Shown here piece by piece: positions 46,252 through 54,793 of a stretch of DNA of 64,000 nucleotides (positions are counted from its first letter, which is position 1; every line of letters starts with the position of its first letter). The stretch is from CAWKKW01 sp963850345 (GTDB lineage Bacteria > Acidobacteriota > Terriglobia > Terriglobales > Acidobacteriaceae). Location of the stretch: positions 434,001 through 498,000 of the forward strand of contig CAWKKW010000002.1 in NCBI GenBank assembly GCA_963850345.1, in the 5' to 3' direction. Both the position numbers and the translations under genes were made by a program. The notes beneath the pieces were generated by a model that worked only from the letters and a program-made list of their open reading frames with translations, was not told where the DNA came from and ran no database searches.

Positions 46252-46428
46252 ACTGTGCCTACTTCTTGTACGCAAACTGACTGGCGTTAGTTGCAAGCAG
46301 GTTGAAGCGGGATGGCCGGTAGCAACCCGGAGGCAGGTTACGGTTCAGGCGAGTTGCTTTTCAACGCGGAAAGTCTGGTAGGTAACAGGTCGCTCGGGGC
46401 GCGTAGTCACGCCTCGCCTGGCAGAGCC

Positions 46429-47553
46429 TCAGGAAACAAGCTCCATGGCGCGGATCTTCTCCTTGCGCACGGTGAGCCGCTCGATGAGGTCGGCGCGCAC
46501 TTCAAAACCGCGGCCCGCCGTTGCCGGGACGATGATCTCGCCTTGCGAGGAAACCTGTACTTCGGGCTCAATGATGTCCTCGGACCAGTAGCGATTGGAG
46601 GCTGATACATCGCCCGGCAGCGAAAATCCTTCGAGCGACGACAGCGCGATGTTGTGCGCGCGGCCGATACCAGACTCCAGCATGCCGCCGCACCAGACCG
46701 GAATGCCCCGTTCCAGCGCGGCGTTGTGAACCGCGATGGCTTCGCTGAATCCGCCTACGCGACCGCACTTGATGTTGATAATGCGGCAGGATTCCATGTC
46801 GATGGCAGCGAGGGCGTCGCGGCGATTCCGGATCGATTCGTCGAGGCAGATGGCGGTTTCCATGCGCTTCTGGAGCATGGAATGGAAGTAGAAATCATCG
46901 GACCATAGCGGCTGCTCGACCATCAACATGTGGAAGTCATCGAAGCCGACGATGTGGTCGGAGTCCCGCAGCCGGTACGCCGAGTTCGCATCGCAGCTCA
47001 ACAGGATGTCGGGCCAACGATTGCGGACTGCCTCGAAGACGTTGACATCCCAGCCCGGCTTGCACTTCAGCTTGATGCGCTGATAGCCGGCCGCCAATTC
47101 CTTTTCGACCTGCTCTAGCAGTACGTCGATCGAGGGCTGAATGCCAATCGAGACGCCGCAGGAGATGACGTCGCGGGTGCCGCCGAGCAGTTGGGCAAGC
47201 GGGACTCCCTGATGCTGCGCCTCCAGATCCCAAACCGCGTTTTCGAGGGCAGCCTTGGCCATGCGATGCCCGCGAACCTGCCCGAAGATGCGTGGACATT
47301 CGCCCCCATGCTTCACACCGGAGGCGGCGAGAATCGGCGCCAGTTCGTTGAGCAGAATGTACCAGGCAGTGTCGACCGTCTCGTCGCTGAAGAACGGGTG
47401 CTCACCGGCCGTGCACTCGCCCCATCCGGTCAGGCCGTCGGCCTGGATCTCAGCGAGCAGAATGCGCCGCTCTGTCGTTGTACCAAAGCTGGTTTCAAAG
47501 GGCCGAACGAGGGGAAGGCGAAGTTCGCGCAGAAATATGGCGTCAATCTTCAT
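46429..47553 (-). CDS. menC: o-Succinylbenzoate synthase / N-succinylamino-acid racemase (enolase superfamily)
   Basis: This 374-aa enolase-superfamily enzyme has the OSBS/NSAR layout: KxK base pair in RIKLKCKPGWDV, metal ligands Asp in LLSCDANSAY, Glu in MVEQPLWSDD and Asp in ICLDESIRN, and the second base Lys in IINIKCGRVGG. All catalytic residues are intact. This subgroup includes OSBS (menaquinone) and NSAR activities and is promiscuous. No men genes flank it. It starts 22 bases after a GNAT acyltransferase that stands in the same operon, the arrangement seen for the N-succinylamino-acid racemase pathway. The gene symbol is the family name only. Confidence 0.88.
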   Translation of the reverse strand: MKIDAIFLRELRLPLVRPFETSFGTTTERRILLAEIQADGLTGWGECTAGEHPFFSDETVDTAWYILLNELAPILAASGVKHGGECPRIFGQVRGHRMAKAALENAVWDLEAQHQGVPLAQLLGGTRDVISCGVSIGIQPSIDVLLEQVEKELAAGYQRIKLKCKPGWDVNVFEAVRNRWPDILLSCDANSAYRLRDSDHIVGFDDFHMLMVEQPLWSDDFYFHSMLQKRMETAICLDESIRNRRDALAAIDMESCRIINIKCGRVGGFSEAIAVHNAALERGIPVWCGGMLESGIGRAHNIALSSLEGFSLPGDVSASNRYWSEDIIEPEVQVSSQGEIIVPATAGRGFEVRADLIERLTVRKEKIRAMELVS

Positions 47554-47575
47554 CAGGTGTGCGTCTCGCTTTTCG

Positions 47576-48373
47576 TTAAGAGGAACAGTCTTGCGAATCT
47601 GTCCATTGTCCTAGCTGAAAAATGCCGTTGCCTTCCCGGTCCCGTTCAAAGCCAATGACTACCAGGCTGCGGGAAAATGCACTCAGAAAGCGTTCGCGGT
47701 TTACGGACTGCACTTGTTCTGCCCTCGCGCGCTGTGCGGGTACTTCCTTCCACTCGCGAACCGCGCTCGGTACAACAATTGTCTCCTGAATTGCCGGCAA
47801 CTGGGGAAAATTGCCGCTTAGAATCGCCTCTACCCGCCCCGAACACATCGACCACTCGGCAAGCAGACGGTCTGAAGGCAGTCCAGCCTGCAGACGAGAA
47901 GAGGATACACCATAGAAGTTAGGCGCATATGTGCGGACGACCGCACCGAGCCTGTGGATATTCAGGTATGCATTCTTTATTTCCAAGGGGTCGAAGGTCC
48001 ACTCCATGTGAACCAGACCTCGTTCCAGGGCCTCGATTCGCTGCGCCAGCTTGAGCCTTCTGCCCAGCCCCCGGTTCCGGTACGAGGGCAGGACGGCCAG
48101 CATGTGCGAATGCATATAAGGCTTGGCGCCCTTCGCTCCCGGCAATGACATAGCAAACCCGACCAGGCTCGCCGGGTCGCCGAGCGGGTCTGAGGATCGC
48201 GAGAGGTCAAAGGCGCCAATCACTTGACCGCCGATGCGCTGGGCGACGACGAAGAGCCTTCGAGGGATCACATCGCCGTCGTTGTAGCCCCAGACATCGA
48301 TCTGAAGCTGGACGCAGGCGGCGAGCTCTTCGAATCCGGAGCAGGGCCGGATCAGCAGGTGGTCCGCATTCAC
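47576..48373 (-). CDS. GNAT family N-acyltransferase (COG3375-like)
   Basis: This 265-aa protein carries a GNAT fold: VGFAMSLPGAKGAKPYMHSHMLAVLP with the acetyl-CoA loop YRNRGLGRRLKLAQRI. A helical/beta extension follows (ALERGLVHMEWTFDPLEIKN, then NIHRLGAVVRTYAPNFYGVSSS), typical of COG3375. It starts by overlapping the mazG stop (ATGA) and is followed by the OSBS/NSAR gene. In Geobacillus a GNAT succinyltransferase, NSAR and a desuccinylase make a D- to L-amino-acid route; this would be the first step here. Confidence 0.85.
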   Translation of the reverse strand: MNADHLLIRPCSGFEELAACVQLQIDVWGYNDGDVIPRRLFVVAQRIGGQVIGAFDLSRSSDPLGDPASLVGFAMSLPGAKGAKPYMHSHMLAVLPSYRNRGLGRRLKLAQRIEALERGLVHMEWTFDPLEIKNAYLNIHRLGAVVRTYAPNFYGVSSSRLQAGLPSDRLLAEWSMCSGRVEAILSGNFPQLPAIQETIVVPSAVREWKEVPAQRARAEQVQSVNRERFLSAFSRSLVVIGFERDREGNGIFQLGQWTDSQDCSS

Positions 48374-49281
48374 GGCAGGGACCCCGGGGTTGTGGCAGAG
48401 TTGCGTTCGGACTGCTTGGCCGCCTTCCAGAGCTGTTCAAGTTCGTCGGGAGAGAGCTGTTCGAGGGGCGTGGAGGACGTGCCCTCCATGGCGGCAAAAC
48501 GCCGCCGGAACTTGGCATTGCTTTCACGCAGCGCAAACTCAGGATCCACTTTTAAATGGCGGGCGAGATTGACAGCCGTGAAGAGCAGATCCCCGATCTC
48601 TTCGGATACCGCTTGATGGCTGATCTCGGTATTCACCAGGTTGTCCGCAGAAATGGCTTCATGGAGTTCCTGTACTTCTTCCTGGATTTTGTCGAAGAGG
48701 CCATCGGCGTTGGGCCAGTCAAATCCAGATTTGGCTGCGCGCGAGCCCAGCTTGGAGGCTTCCATCAGCGAAGGAAGAGCGCGGGGAATGCCGTCGAGGC
48801 GGCCAATGTCTACGTTTCCGCCCGGGTCAACTGAAGCCGACGCTTTCTCCGCGGCTTTGATAGCGTCCCAGTTTCTGAGCACCTGTTGGGCATCTATGCC
48901 CTCGATCGCCATGCCTGCCGGGGCGGCATTGCCGGCGGCGGCCGCTGCTTCGTCGCCGAAGACGTGCGGGTGCCGGCGAATCAGCTTGCGGTTGAGACCG
49001 GCGATGACATCCGCGATGGTGAAGTAGCCGGGTTCCGCGGCCATTTGCGCATAGAAGAGCACCTGCAGCAGCAGGTCTCCCAGTTCATCGCGAAGATCGG
49101 GCCAGTTGCGCCGCTCGATCGCGTCGAAGACCTCGTAAGCCTCTTCCAGCGTGTATTTGCGTATGGTGTCGAAGGACTGTTCGCGGTCCCACGGGCAGCC
49201 GTTCTCACCGCGCAGTCGAGCCATGATGGCGACGGCTTCCGCAAAAAGCTGGGCCGCGTCCGGAGCCGGATCTCCCGTCAT
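48370..49281 (-). CDS. mazG: Nucleoside triphosphate pyrophosphohydrolase
   Basis: MazG hydrolyses NTPs and damaged nucleotides to NMP and PPi. The 303-aa chain has two MazG domains. The first has CPWDREQSFDTIRKYTLEEAYEVFDAIE, quoted in part, and the following ELGDLLLQVLF. The second has ISHQAVSEEIGDLLFTAVNLAR with the ExxD metal pattern. The N-terminal start is the ATG at 49281. It opens the operon mazG, GNAT, OSBS/NSAR (overlap of four bases), though their functional link is not obvious. Confidence 0.93.
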   Translation of the reverse strand: MTGDPAPDAAQLFAEAVAIMARLRGENGCPWDREQSFDTIRKYTLEEAYEVFDAIERRNWPDLRDELGDLLLQVLFYAQMAAEPGYFTIADVIAGLNRKLIRRHPHVFGDEAAAAAGNAAPAGMAIEGIDAQQVLRNWDAIKAAEKASASVDPGGNVDIGRLDGIPRALPSLMEASKLGSRAAKSGFDWPNADGLFDKIQEEVQELHEAISADNLVNTEISHQAVSEEIGDLLFTAVNLARHLKVDPEFALRESNAKFRRRFAAMEGTSSTPLEQLSPDELEQLWKAAKQSERNSATTPGSLP

Positions 49282-49358
49282 GTTTCCACTTTACCTGAGT
49301 CGCCGGGGTGAATCGGCCCCCCCTGCTCGCAAGCGCAACCGTATACTGCGACTGACCC

Positions 49359-50168
49359 GTGAATCTACTCATCGCCATCTTCAGCGTGCTCAGCGGCCTG
49401 GCGTTCGGCAGCTTCCTGAATGTGTGCATCTCCCGGTTGCCGGAGGGAGAGTCCGTGGTGCAGCCTCGGTCCCGGTGTCCGCGGTGCCGGCACCCGATTC
49501 GAGAACGAGACAACATTCCTCTGCTGAGTTGGTTGCTGCTGCGCGGGCGCTGCCGCGATTGCGGTACGGGCATACCAGTCCGCTACCCTCTGGTGGAGCT
49601 ATCGACCGCGGCGCTGTTTCTACTCTGCTTCCTCCGCTATGGCGTGACGGTGCGAGGAGTTGGCGCGGCTACTTTCTGCTTCCTGGCGCTGGGGTTGGCA
49701 GTCATGGATGCTGAATCGTTTCTGCTGCCGGATGCCTTCACCCTGCCCGGCATTCTGCTAGGCATTGGATTCGTGGGCTGGGTCAGTTGTTGTGGCTGGA
49801 TGGCACACGTCGAGGGTGCGGGGCGGTCGCTGGCTTCGGCATTGGGAGGAGCAGCGGTCATTCTGCTGATTCGCTGGCTCTACTGGTTGGTCCGTCGTCG
49901 TGAGGGCATGGGCCTTGGGGACGCAAAACTGCTGGCGATGATTGCCGCATGGCTTGGACCCTGGTTGACGCTGGTGGTCCTGTTTCTCGGGGTAGTGGCG
50001 GGAGCTTTGTACGGGGTCGTGCTGCTGGCGGCGCATCAGGTTCAGCCACCCGAGAAGCGGGAGGCGCTGGGGCCGCTGCCGTTTGGGTCGTTCCTCTGCG
50101 CTGCGTCTATCTATGCACTGTTTTACGGCCAGCAGACCATAGAGTGGTACATGAGCTTCTTTCGGTAA
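49359..50168 (+). CDS. pilD: Prepilin peptidase (type IV leader peptidase)
   Basis: PilD cleaves and N-methylates type IV prepilins and type II pseudopilins. This 269-aa membrane protein has the zinc-finger region CPRCRHPIRERDNIP, then CRDCG. Multiple membrane spans follow, and the catalytic Asp pair lies in AVMDAESFLLPD and GLGDAKLLAMIA. Starts with GTG 49359. No other pilus genes are nearby; the TPR-secretin protein at 5-6.9 kb is the only other likely relative. The symbol is a family name. Confidence 0.92.
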   Translation: MNLLIAIFSVLSGLAFGSFLNVCISRLPEGESVVQPRSRCPRCRHPIRERDNIPLLSWLLLRGRCRDCGTGIPVRYPLVELSTAALFLLCFLRYGVTVRGVGAATFCFLALGLAVMDAESFLLPDAFTLPGILLGIGFVGWVSCCGWMAHVEGAGRSLASALGGAAVILLIRWLYWLVRRREGMGLGDAKLLAMIAAWLGPWLTLVVLFLGVVAGALYGVVLLAAHQVQPPEKREALGPLPFGSFLCAASIYALFYGQQTIEWYMSFFR

Positions 50169-50182
50169 TCGTAAACTGGCGT

Positions 50183-50716
50183 TCAGCTTACTGAATGCAT
50201 CTCCTTCACTTGATTCTGCACCAACTTCAGGTGATGACGGCCATGAAGCGCGTGAAAGTGTCGCCATTCTTCAGCGGTGAGCGGACCGAAGACGAAGTGG
50301 CGCTGAAGACGCTGATTGCCGAAACGAGCCTGACAACTATCGAGCAGCGCACACATGCTCTCGAGTTCCTGTCGATAGCTCTGCCAGAGGTCGACCCCAC
50401 TCACCGGAGCGATGCTCGCAGGTGGAACTACAGCCGCGGGAGCAGTTCGGCCGCCCGGAAAGTAGCCGCCCTTAAGAACAAGAATCCGAAGCGCCGTCTC
50501 TGGGATCGTGGGGCGCACGCTGGTGACAGTTCCCTTTTCGAGCCGCTGTTGTAAGCCTGTCGAGGTGAGCTGGTAGGTGAGTCTCAGGTGTTCCATCGTC
50601 TGGCGGATACACCATTTGTCAGGCTGACCGGCAGGGTGAGCCTGAAGTGAGGTGGGCGGCAGGTTGGTGAGCTGAGCGCGAAAATCGTCGCAGAGTTGCT
50701 GTAGTTCGCCGTGCAT
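50183..50716 (-). CDS. DinB-like four-helix protein
   Basis: This 177-aa protein resembles the DinB/YfiT fold. It has an N-terminal QPDKWCIRQTMEHLRLT and a later EEWRHFHALHGRHHLKLVQ, each giving His residues of the usual metal site. DinB-like proteins serve as thiol transferases or unknown metal proteins. It is convergent with pilD, and a TPR protein gene follows on the same strand upstream. Function cannot be assigned. Confidence 0.78.
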   Translation of the reverse strand: MHGELQQLCDDFRAQLTNLPPTSLQAHPAGQPDKWCIRQTMEHLRLTYQLTSTGLQQRLEKGTVTSVRPTIPETALRILVLKGGYFPGGRTAPAAVVPPASIAPVSGVDLWQSYRQELESMCALLDSCQARFGNQRLQRHFVFGPLTAEEWRHFHALHGRHHLKLVQNQVKEMHSVS

Positions 50717-50737
50717 GGAGAGGCTCCGGCTAACAGT

Positions 50738-51496
50738 CTACGGTTTCTTCGCTGCGTTTAGCTCGCTGAGTGCTTTGCGTGCTGCTTTTGCTTTGGGGCC
50801 GTCAGGGTTCGCGTCGAGATAGATGATGTAGTTGTCGACGGCTTCCTGTTCATGCTTCAACTTGTGCGCGGCCTCGGCCAGTCCGAATACAGCGGCAGCG
50901 TCGCCCGGGTTGGCTGCAGTGGCTTCTTTAAAGCGCGCGTAGGCTCCGGGATAGTTGCCCGACTGCAGATAGAACTGGCCGATGCGATCATCATCCGCGG
51001 CCAGCTTAGGGTCATAGGGGCGGCCGGAGTCGGGATCGGTGAGCGTCAATTTCTGACGTCCGCTGTTCTTGTCTTTGTCGCCGGTGAGGTCGAGCTTGTC
51101 TGCCCCCGAGAGGCTGGAGCTGTCCAGCGGCTGCGTTCCGGGCGGCGGTGCATTGGGAGCCGGTGCGTCCGGGGCAGTTCCGGCGGCCTTCTTCGAAATG
51201 TCTTCAGGAAAAGGATTATCTTGCGCAGCCGAATGTTTCTTTGCCGGTGGCGCGATCTGGTCAGCGGGCAAACTTTGCGGCGTCGGGGCTGGAGCAGGAG
51301 CGTCCGGCACATCTTTAGGTGCGGGCTTGGTCTTGGGCTTCGCATCGCTGGCGGGAGAGGTCTTGGTGGGCGGTGGCGGGGCATTTGAATCCTGCGCCAG
51401 CGCGGGTCCGGCGGCGAAGACCAGCAGCGCAAGACCCCACAGACGAGTGCAGGTGGTGAGGGCGGATATTCTCGAAATAAAGAAGGCGCGACCCAT
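50738..51496 (-). CDS. Exported proline-rich TPR-like protein
   Basis: A signal peptide (RLWGLALLVFAAGPALAQ) opens a 252-aa protein. Residues ~25-125 are Pro/Ala/Lys-rich low complexity. The last ~95 residues have a TPR-like pair (RIGQFYLQSGNYPGAYARF, KEATAANPGDAAAVFGLAEA). It is probably a periplasmic scaffold. It lies between the DinB-like gene and the divergent SET-domain gene. No specific role can be given. Confidence 0.75.
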   Translation of the reverse strand: MGRAFFISRISALTTCTRLWGLALLVFAAGPALAQDSNAPPPPTKTSPASDAKPKTKPAPKDVPDAPAPAPTPQSLPADQIAPPAKKHSAAQDNPFPEDISKKAAGTAPDAPAPNAPPPGTQPLDSSSLSGADKLDLTGDKDKNSGRQKLTLTDPDSGRPYDPKLAADDDRIGQFYLQSGNYPGAYARFKEATAANPGDAAAVFGLAEAAHKLKHEQEAVDNYIIYLDANPDGPKAKAARKALSELNAAKKP

Positions 51497-51579
51497 ACAT
51501 CTACCAGTCTAGACGCATCTCGAGGTCGTAGGGATGCGACCGGAAGCCGGGGTTGCTATACTCGGCCGAGAAACCGCTC

Positions 51580-52113
51580 ATGGGATTGATCATTCGCTCC
51601 TCTGCAATTCACGCTGCCGGTTGCTACACGACCGCGCCCATTGCCAACGGATCTCGCGTCGTCGAGTACACTGGCCCGCGCATCACCAAGGACGAAGCGG
51701 ATGCGCGCTACGAAAACTCCATCGTCACGTACCTCTTCGGCATCGGCGACGGTGAATATGTGATCGATGGTCACGGAACGGCCATGTTCATCAATCACTC
51801 CTGCGATCCGAACTGCGAGACCGATGAAGTGGAGGGCCGTGTCTGGATCATGGCCATTCGCGACATTGCCGCCGACGAAGAACTGACCTACGACTACAAC
51901 CTGTACGACGGCGATGACGATGAGGCCCGCTGCAATTGCGGAGCGGAGACGTGCCGCCAGACGATGTATTCGCCGGAAGAGATTCGCCGCCGGAAGCGCG
52001 CTGCTGCCAAACTGCTGCGAGAGCAGGAGACGAAAGGCTTGTCAGCATCTGCGCGTAAAGGCGCGAACGGGAGCAAGCGCGACGGACCTGCTTCCGCGAA
52101 GAGTCGCCGGTAG
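51580..52113 (+). CDS. SET-domain protein-lysine methyltransferase-like protein
   Basis: This 177-aa protein is a full SET domain, a fold best known from histone methyltransferases. It contains GSRVVEYTGPRITKDEADAR, the SAM/Tyr region MFINHSCDPNCETDEVEG and ADEELTYDYNLYDGDDDE. A post-SET-like Cys cluster (CNCGAETCR) can bind zinc with the preceding Cys. A basic tail (residues ~135-177) follows. ATG 51580 (MGLIIRSSA) fits best. Bacterial SET proteins occur in several phyla, and their substrates are mostly unknown; a basic tail could bind DNA or ribosomes. Confidence 0.88.
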   Translation: MGLIIRSSAIHAAGCYTTAPIANGSRVVEYTGPRITKDEADARYENSIVTYLFGIGDGEYVIDGHGTAMFINHSCDPNCETDEVEGRVWIMAIRDIAADEELTYDYNLYDGDDDEARCNCGAETCRQTMYSPEEIRRRKRAAAKLLREQETKGLSASARKGANGSKRDGPASAKSRR

Positions 52114-52230
52114 AAACGAATTCCCGCGGAAAATTTGTACGCCTTCCAAGCCGATGCGCGTGCACCGTTCTGCCGGGCGCAGAGGCGATACAATCAGGCT
52201 TGAGAGCGGTCCACTGCTCTCCCCTTTCCT

Positions 52231-54447
52231 ATGGCGTACCAGGTTCTAGCCCGCAAATATCGTCCGCAACGTTTCTCCGATGTCAAAGGACAGGAGCACG
52301 TCACCCGCACGCTGTTGAACGCCTTGACGCAGGGCCGCATCGCCCATGGCTACATCTTCAGCGGCCATCGTGGCATCGGGAAGACGACCATCGCGCGCAT
52401 CTTGGCGATGGCGTTGAATTGCCGCACCGAAGTTGGATCGGCGGAGCGTCCCACGGTTGAGCCGTGCCTCAAATGCGATTCGTGCCGGGAGATCGCCTCC
52501 GGCGGAAATCCGGATGCGGACAACCAGGCGATGCATTCGTTTGATTTCATCGAAATCGACGCGGCGTCCAATCGCGGCATCGACGACGTGCGTTCGATTC
52601 GGAGCCAGGCCACGGTACAACCGGCGCGCGACCGGTACAAGATTTTCCTGCTGGATGAAGCGCACCAGATCACGGATGCTGCCTTCAACGCGATTCTAAA
52701 GACGCTTGAAGAGCCGCCGGAGTGGGCCATCTTCATGATGGCGACGACGCAGCCGGAGGATATTCCGCAGACGATCCGGTCGCGGTGCCAGCACTTCAGC
52801 TTTCACGCGGTTCGCTTCGACGAGATTCTCGACCAACTGAAGAGCATCGTGGAGCAGGAGAACCTGACCGCCGAAGATGCCGCACTCGCCCTTTTAGCCG
52901 AGGCGGGTGACGGCTCCATGCGAGATGCTCTCTCGATCATGGACCAGGCGATTGCCAGCGCCCCGATCGAGGACGGGAAGGCGCGCCTGAGCGCGGAACA
53001 GATCCGCGAGCTGATGGGCACGGTGCCGAATGCCGTCTTCGAGCGGCTGCTCGAAGCGATCAGCGAAAACCAGAGCGCGACGGTGATTGAGGAAGTTAAC
53101 CGGCTGCTCAATGCAGGGAACAGCGCGTCGCAGATTGCGCGGCAGTTTGTGCGGTACCTGCGCAACTCCCTCATGGCGCGGCTGGGAGGAGAGCAGACTG
53201 AATTGCTGCAGGTGTCGCCGGATGAACGCGCGCGTGCGGCACGGTCAGCGCTGCTGTTTTCAGAAGAAGATCTGACGCGCTTTCTCGACATCATGCTGCG
53301 AACCTTCGACCAGTTGAACTACCGGCAGGAGCAGCGGTTTCATCTGGAACTGGGGCTACTGAAGCTGGTACACCTGCAGCGGCTCCTGCCGATCGAGCAG
53401 TTTCTATCGCAGCTTCCCGCGGGCGCGAAGACCAGTGTGGCGGCCGGACCGAGTTCCCGGCCTGCTTTGAGTACTGCGCGCGCTGCAGGTACTGCAGTGC
53501 CACCGCGTGGACCTTCGGCGAGTTCAGGACCGTTGGCCGGGGCTGGTTCACCTGGTAGTTCTGGCACGGGTTCGGGACGATCGCCCGAGCCGAAGACGGG
53601 TCCCGCACCAAGGCCGGCTCCGAATGCAGCACCGACATTTTCACCCTTTGAAGCCGACCGCAATCGTAAGAGCGGTGGTGAGTCCATGCAAGGACCCGGT
53701 AGCGAGTCAGGGCAAGGACATGGTGGCGCGTCGATGCAGGCGAGCGCAGGCGGGATCGAGGCGCGTTCCGCGGTCGGTTTAGTTGAAGCTGCTATCGTCG
53801 AAGCTTCCGAGCCTCGTAAGATCGAGACGCCACTGGTTCCGTTCGTAGAACCTGCTCCAATTCAGCCTCAATTCAGCGCGGCGATGGAGCCTGCTGCGCG
53901 AGCCGTGACGCACCTTCCAGAGGCGAACGGCAAGCCCCCAATGGCAAGCCCGGCCAGCAGCGTTCCAGTGGAAACTACGAATGGCGCTCTGGCCTTGGCG
54001 CCCGCTGCTGCGAACGATCCTGTTGACGTCGCTCCGGACCTGGACGCAATTCGAGACGCGGTGTGTTCAGCCCTCGAAGTGGAAGGCCACAACACGGCGG
54101 CAGCGTTGCTCTCGGCAGGGCGGTGGAGTGTCTCTGGCAGTGAGATTCGCGTCGAGGTGGCGATCAAAAAGATGATGCTGAGCCTTACCATGAATGCCGA
54201 GGCCGACAAGATCTGTAAGGGCGCGATGCGGGCGATTGGAGCTATGCAGAAGCTGACCGTTGTGCCGGGTGAGAACCTGGGCCCAGCGCAACCTCGAGCA
54301 GCCGCAACCCCAAGACCCGCGGCGACGGGCAGCATCCAGGCAGAGGCGTTGGCGAATCCGCTGGTGAAGCAGGCGCAGGAATTATTCAGCGCGGAAGTGC
54401 GTAGTGTGCTCGATCTTCGTGAAAAACAGCAATCGGAGAAATCATGA
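52231..54447 (+). CDS. dnaX: DNA polymerase III gamma/tau subunit
   Basis: DnaX is the clamp-loader ATPase of the replisome. The 738-aa chain has Walker A SGHRGIGKTTIAR, the zinc module CLKCDSCREI, Walker B IFLLDEAHQITDAAFNA, sensor MMATTQPEDIPQTIRSRC and the domain III collar (to ~residue 400). A long Pro/Ala/Gly/Ser-rich linker (residues ~400-560) leads to a C-terminal domain (tau-like, residues ~590-738). Its stop overlaps ybaB by four bases. I see no obvious A-rich slippery stretch for the gamma frameshift. Confidence 0.97.
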   Translation: MAYQVLARKYRPQRFSDVKGQEHVTRTLLNALTQGRIAHGYIFSGHRGIGKTTIARILAMALNCRTEVGSAERPTVEPCLKCDSCREIASGGNPDADNQAMHSFDFIEIDAASNRGIDDVRSIRSQATVQPARDRYKIFLLDEAHQITDAAFNAILKTLEEPPEWAIFMMATTQPEDIPQTIRSRCQHFSFHAVRFDEILDQLKSIVEQENLTAEDAALALLAEAGDGSMRDALSIMDQAIASAPIEDGKARLSAEQIRELMGTVPNAVFERLLEAISENQSATVIEEVNRLLNAGNSASQIARQFVRYLRNSLMARLGGEQTELLQVSPDERARAARSALLFSEEDLTRFLDIMLRTFDQLNYRQEQRFHLELGLLKLVHLQRLLPIEQFLSQLPAGAKTSVAAGPSSRPALSTARAAGTAVPPRGPSASSGPLAGAGSPGSSGTGSGRSPEPKTGPAPRPAPNAAPTFSPFEADRNRKSGGESMQGPGSESGQGHGGASMQASAGGIEARSAVGLVEAAIVEASEPRKIETPLVPFVEPAPIQPQFSAAMEPAARAVTHLPEANGKPPMASPASSVPVETTNGALALAPAAANDPVDVAPDLDAIRDAVCSALEVEGHNTAAALLSAGRWSVSGSEIRVEVAIKKMMLSLTMNAEADKICKGAMRAIGAMQKLTVVPGENLGPAQPRAAATPRPAATGSIQAEALANPLVKQAQELFSAEVRSVLDLREKQQSEKS

Positions 54448-54767
54448 ATCCCCTCAAGATGCAGGAAATGCTTAGCCAGGCGCGCGAGATGCAAGAGCAG
54501 ATGCAGCAGAAGTTGAGCCAGACGGTAGTGGAGGCCTCCTCGGGCGGTGGCGCTGTCACGGTGCAAATCAACGGGCAGAAGCAGGTGCTAAAAGTGACGA
54601 TCGATCCGAGCGCGGTTCTGGGCCTGAGCGGCAACGCTGCCGACGTGGAAATGCTGGAAGATTTGATCATGGCCGCCTTCAATGAGGCGGGCCGACGCGC
54701 AGATGAAGCGATGAAATCCAATCTGTCGGGTATGCTGGGTGGGCTGAACCTTCCGGACATGTTCTAG
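54444..54767 (+). CDS. ybaB: YbaB/EbfC nucleoid-associated protein
   Basis: This 107-aa protein is a full YbaB: a coiled N-terminus (MNPLKMQEMLSQAREMQEQM), then VQINGQKQVLKVTIDPSAV and LEDLIMAAFNEAGRRADEAM. It binds DNA and sits in the usual dnaX-ybaB-recR arrangement, although an MBL gene is inserted before recR here. Its ATG overlaps the dnaX TGA. Confidence 0.94.
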   Translation: MNPLKMQEMLSQAREMQEQMQQKLSQTVVEASSGGGAVTVQINGQKQVLKVTIDPSAVLGLSGNAADVEMLEDLIMAAFNEAGRRADEAMKSNLSGMLGGLNLPDMF

Positions 54768-54793
54768 GCCGGATTCTTCCCCAGAGGCCTTCC

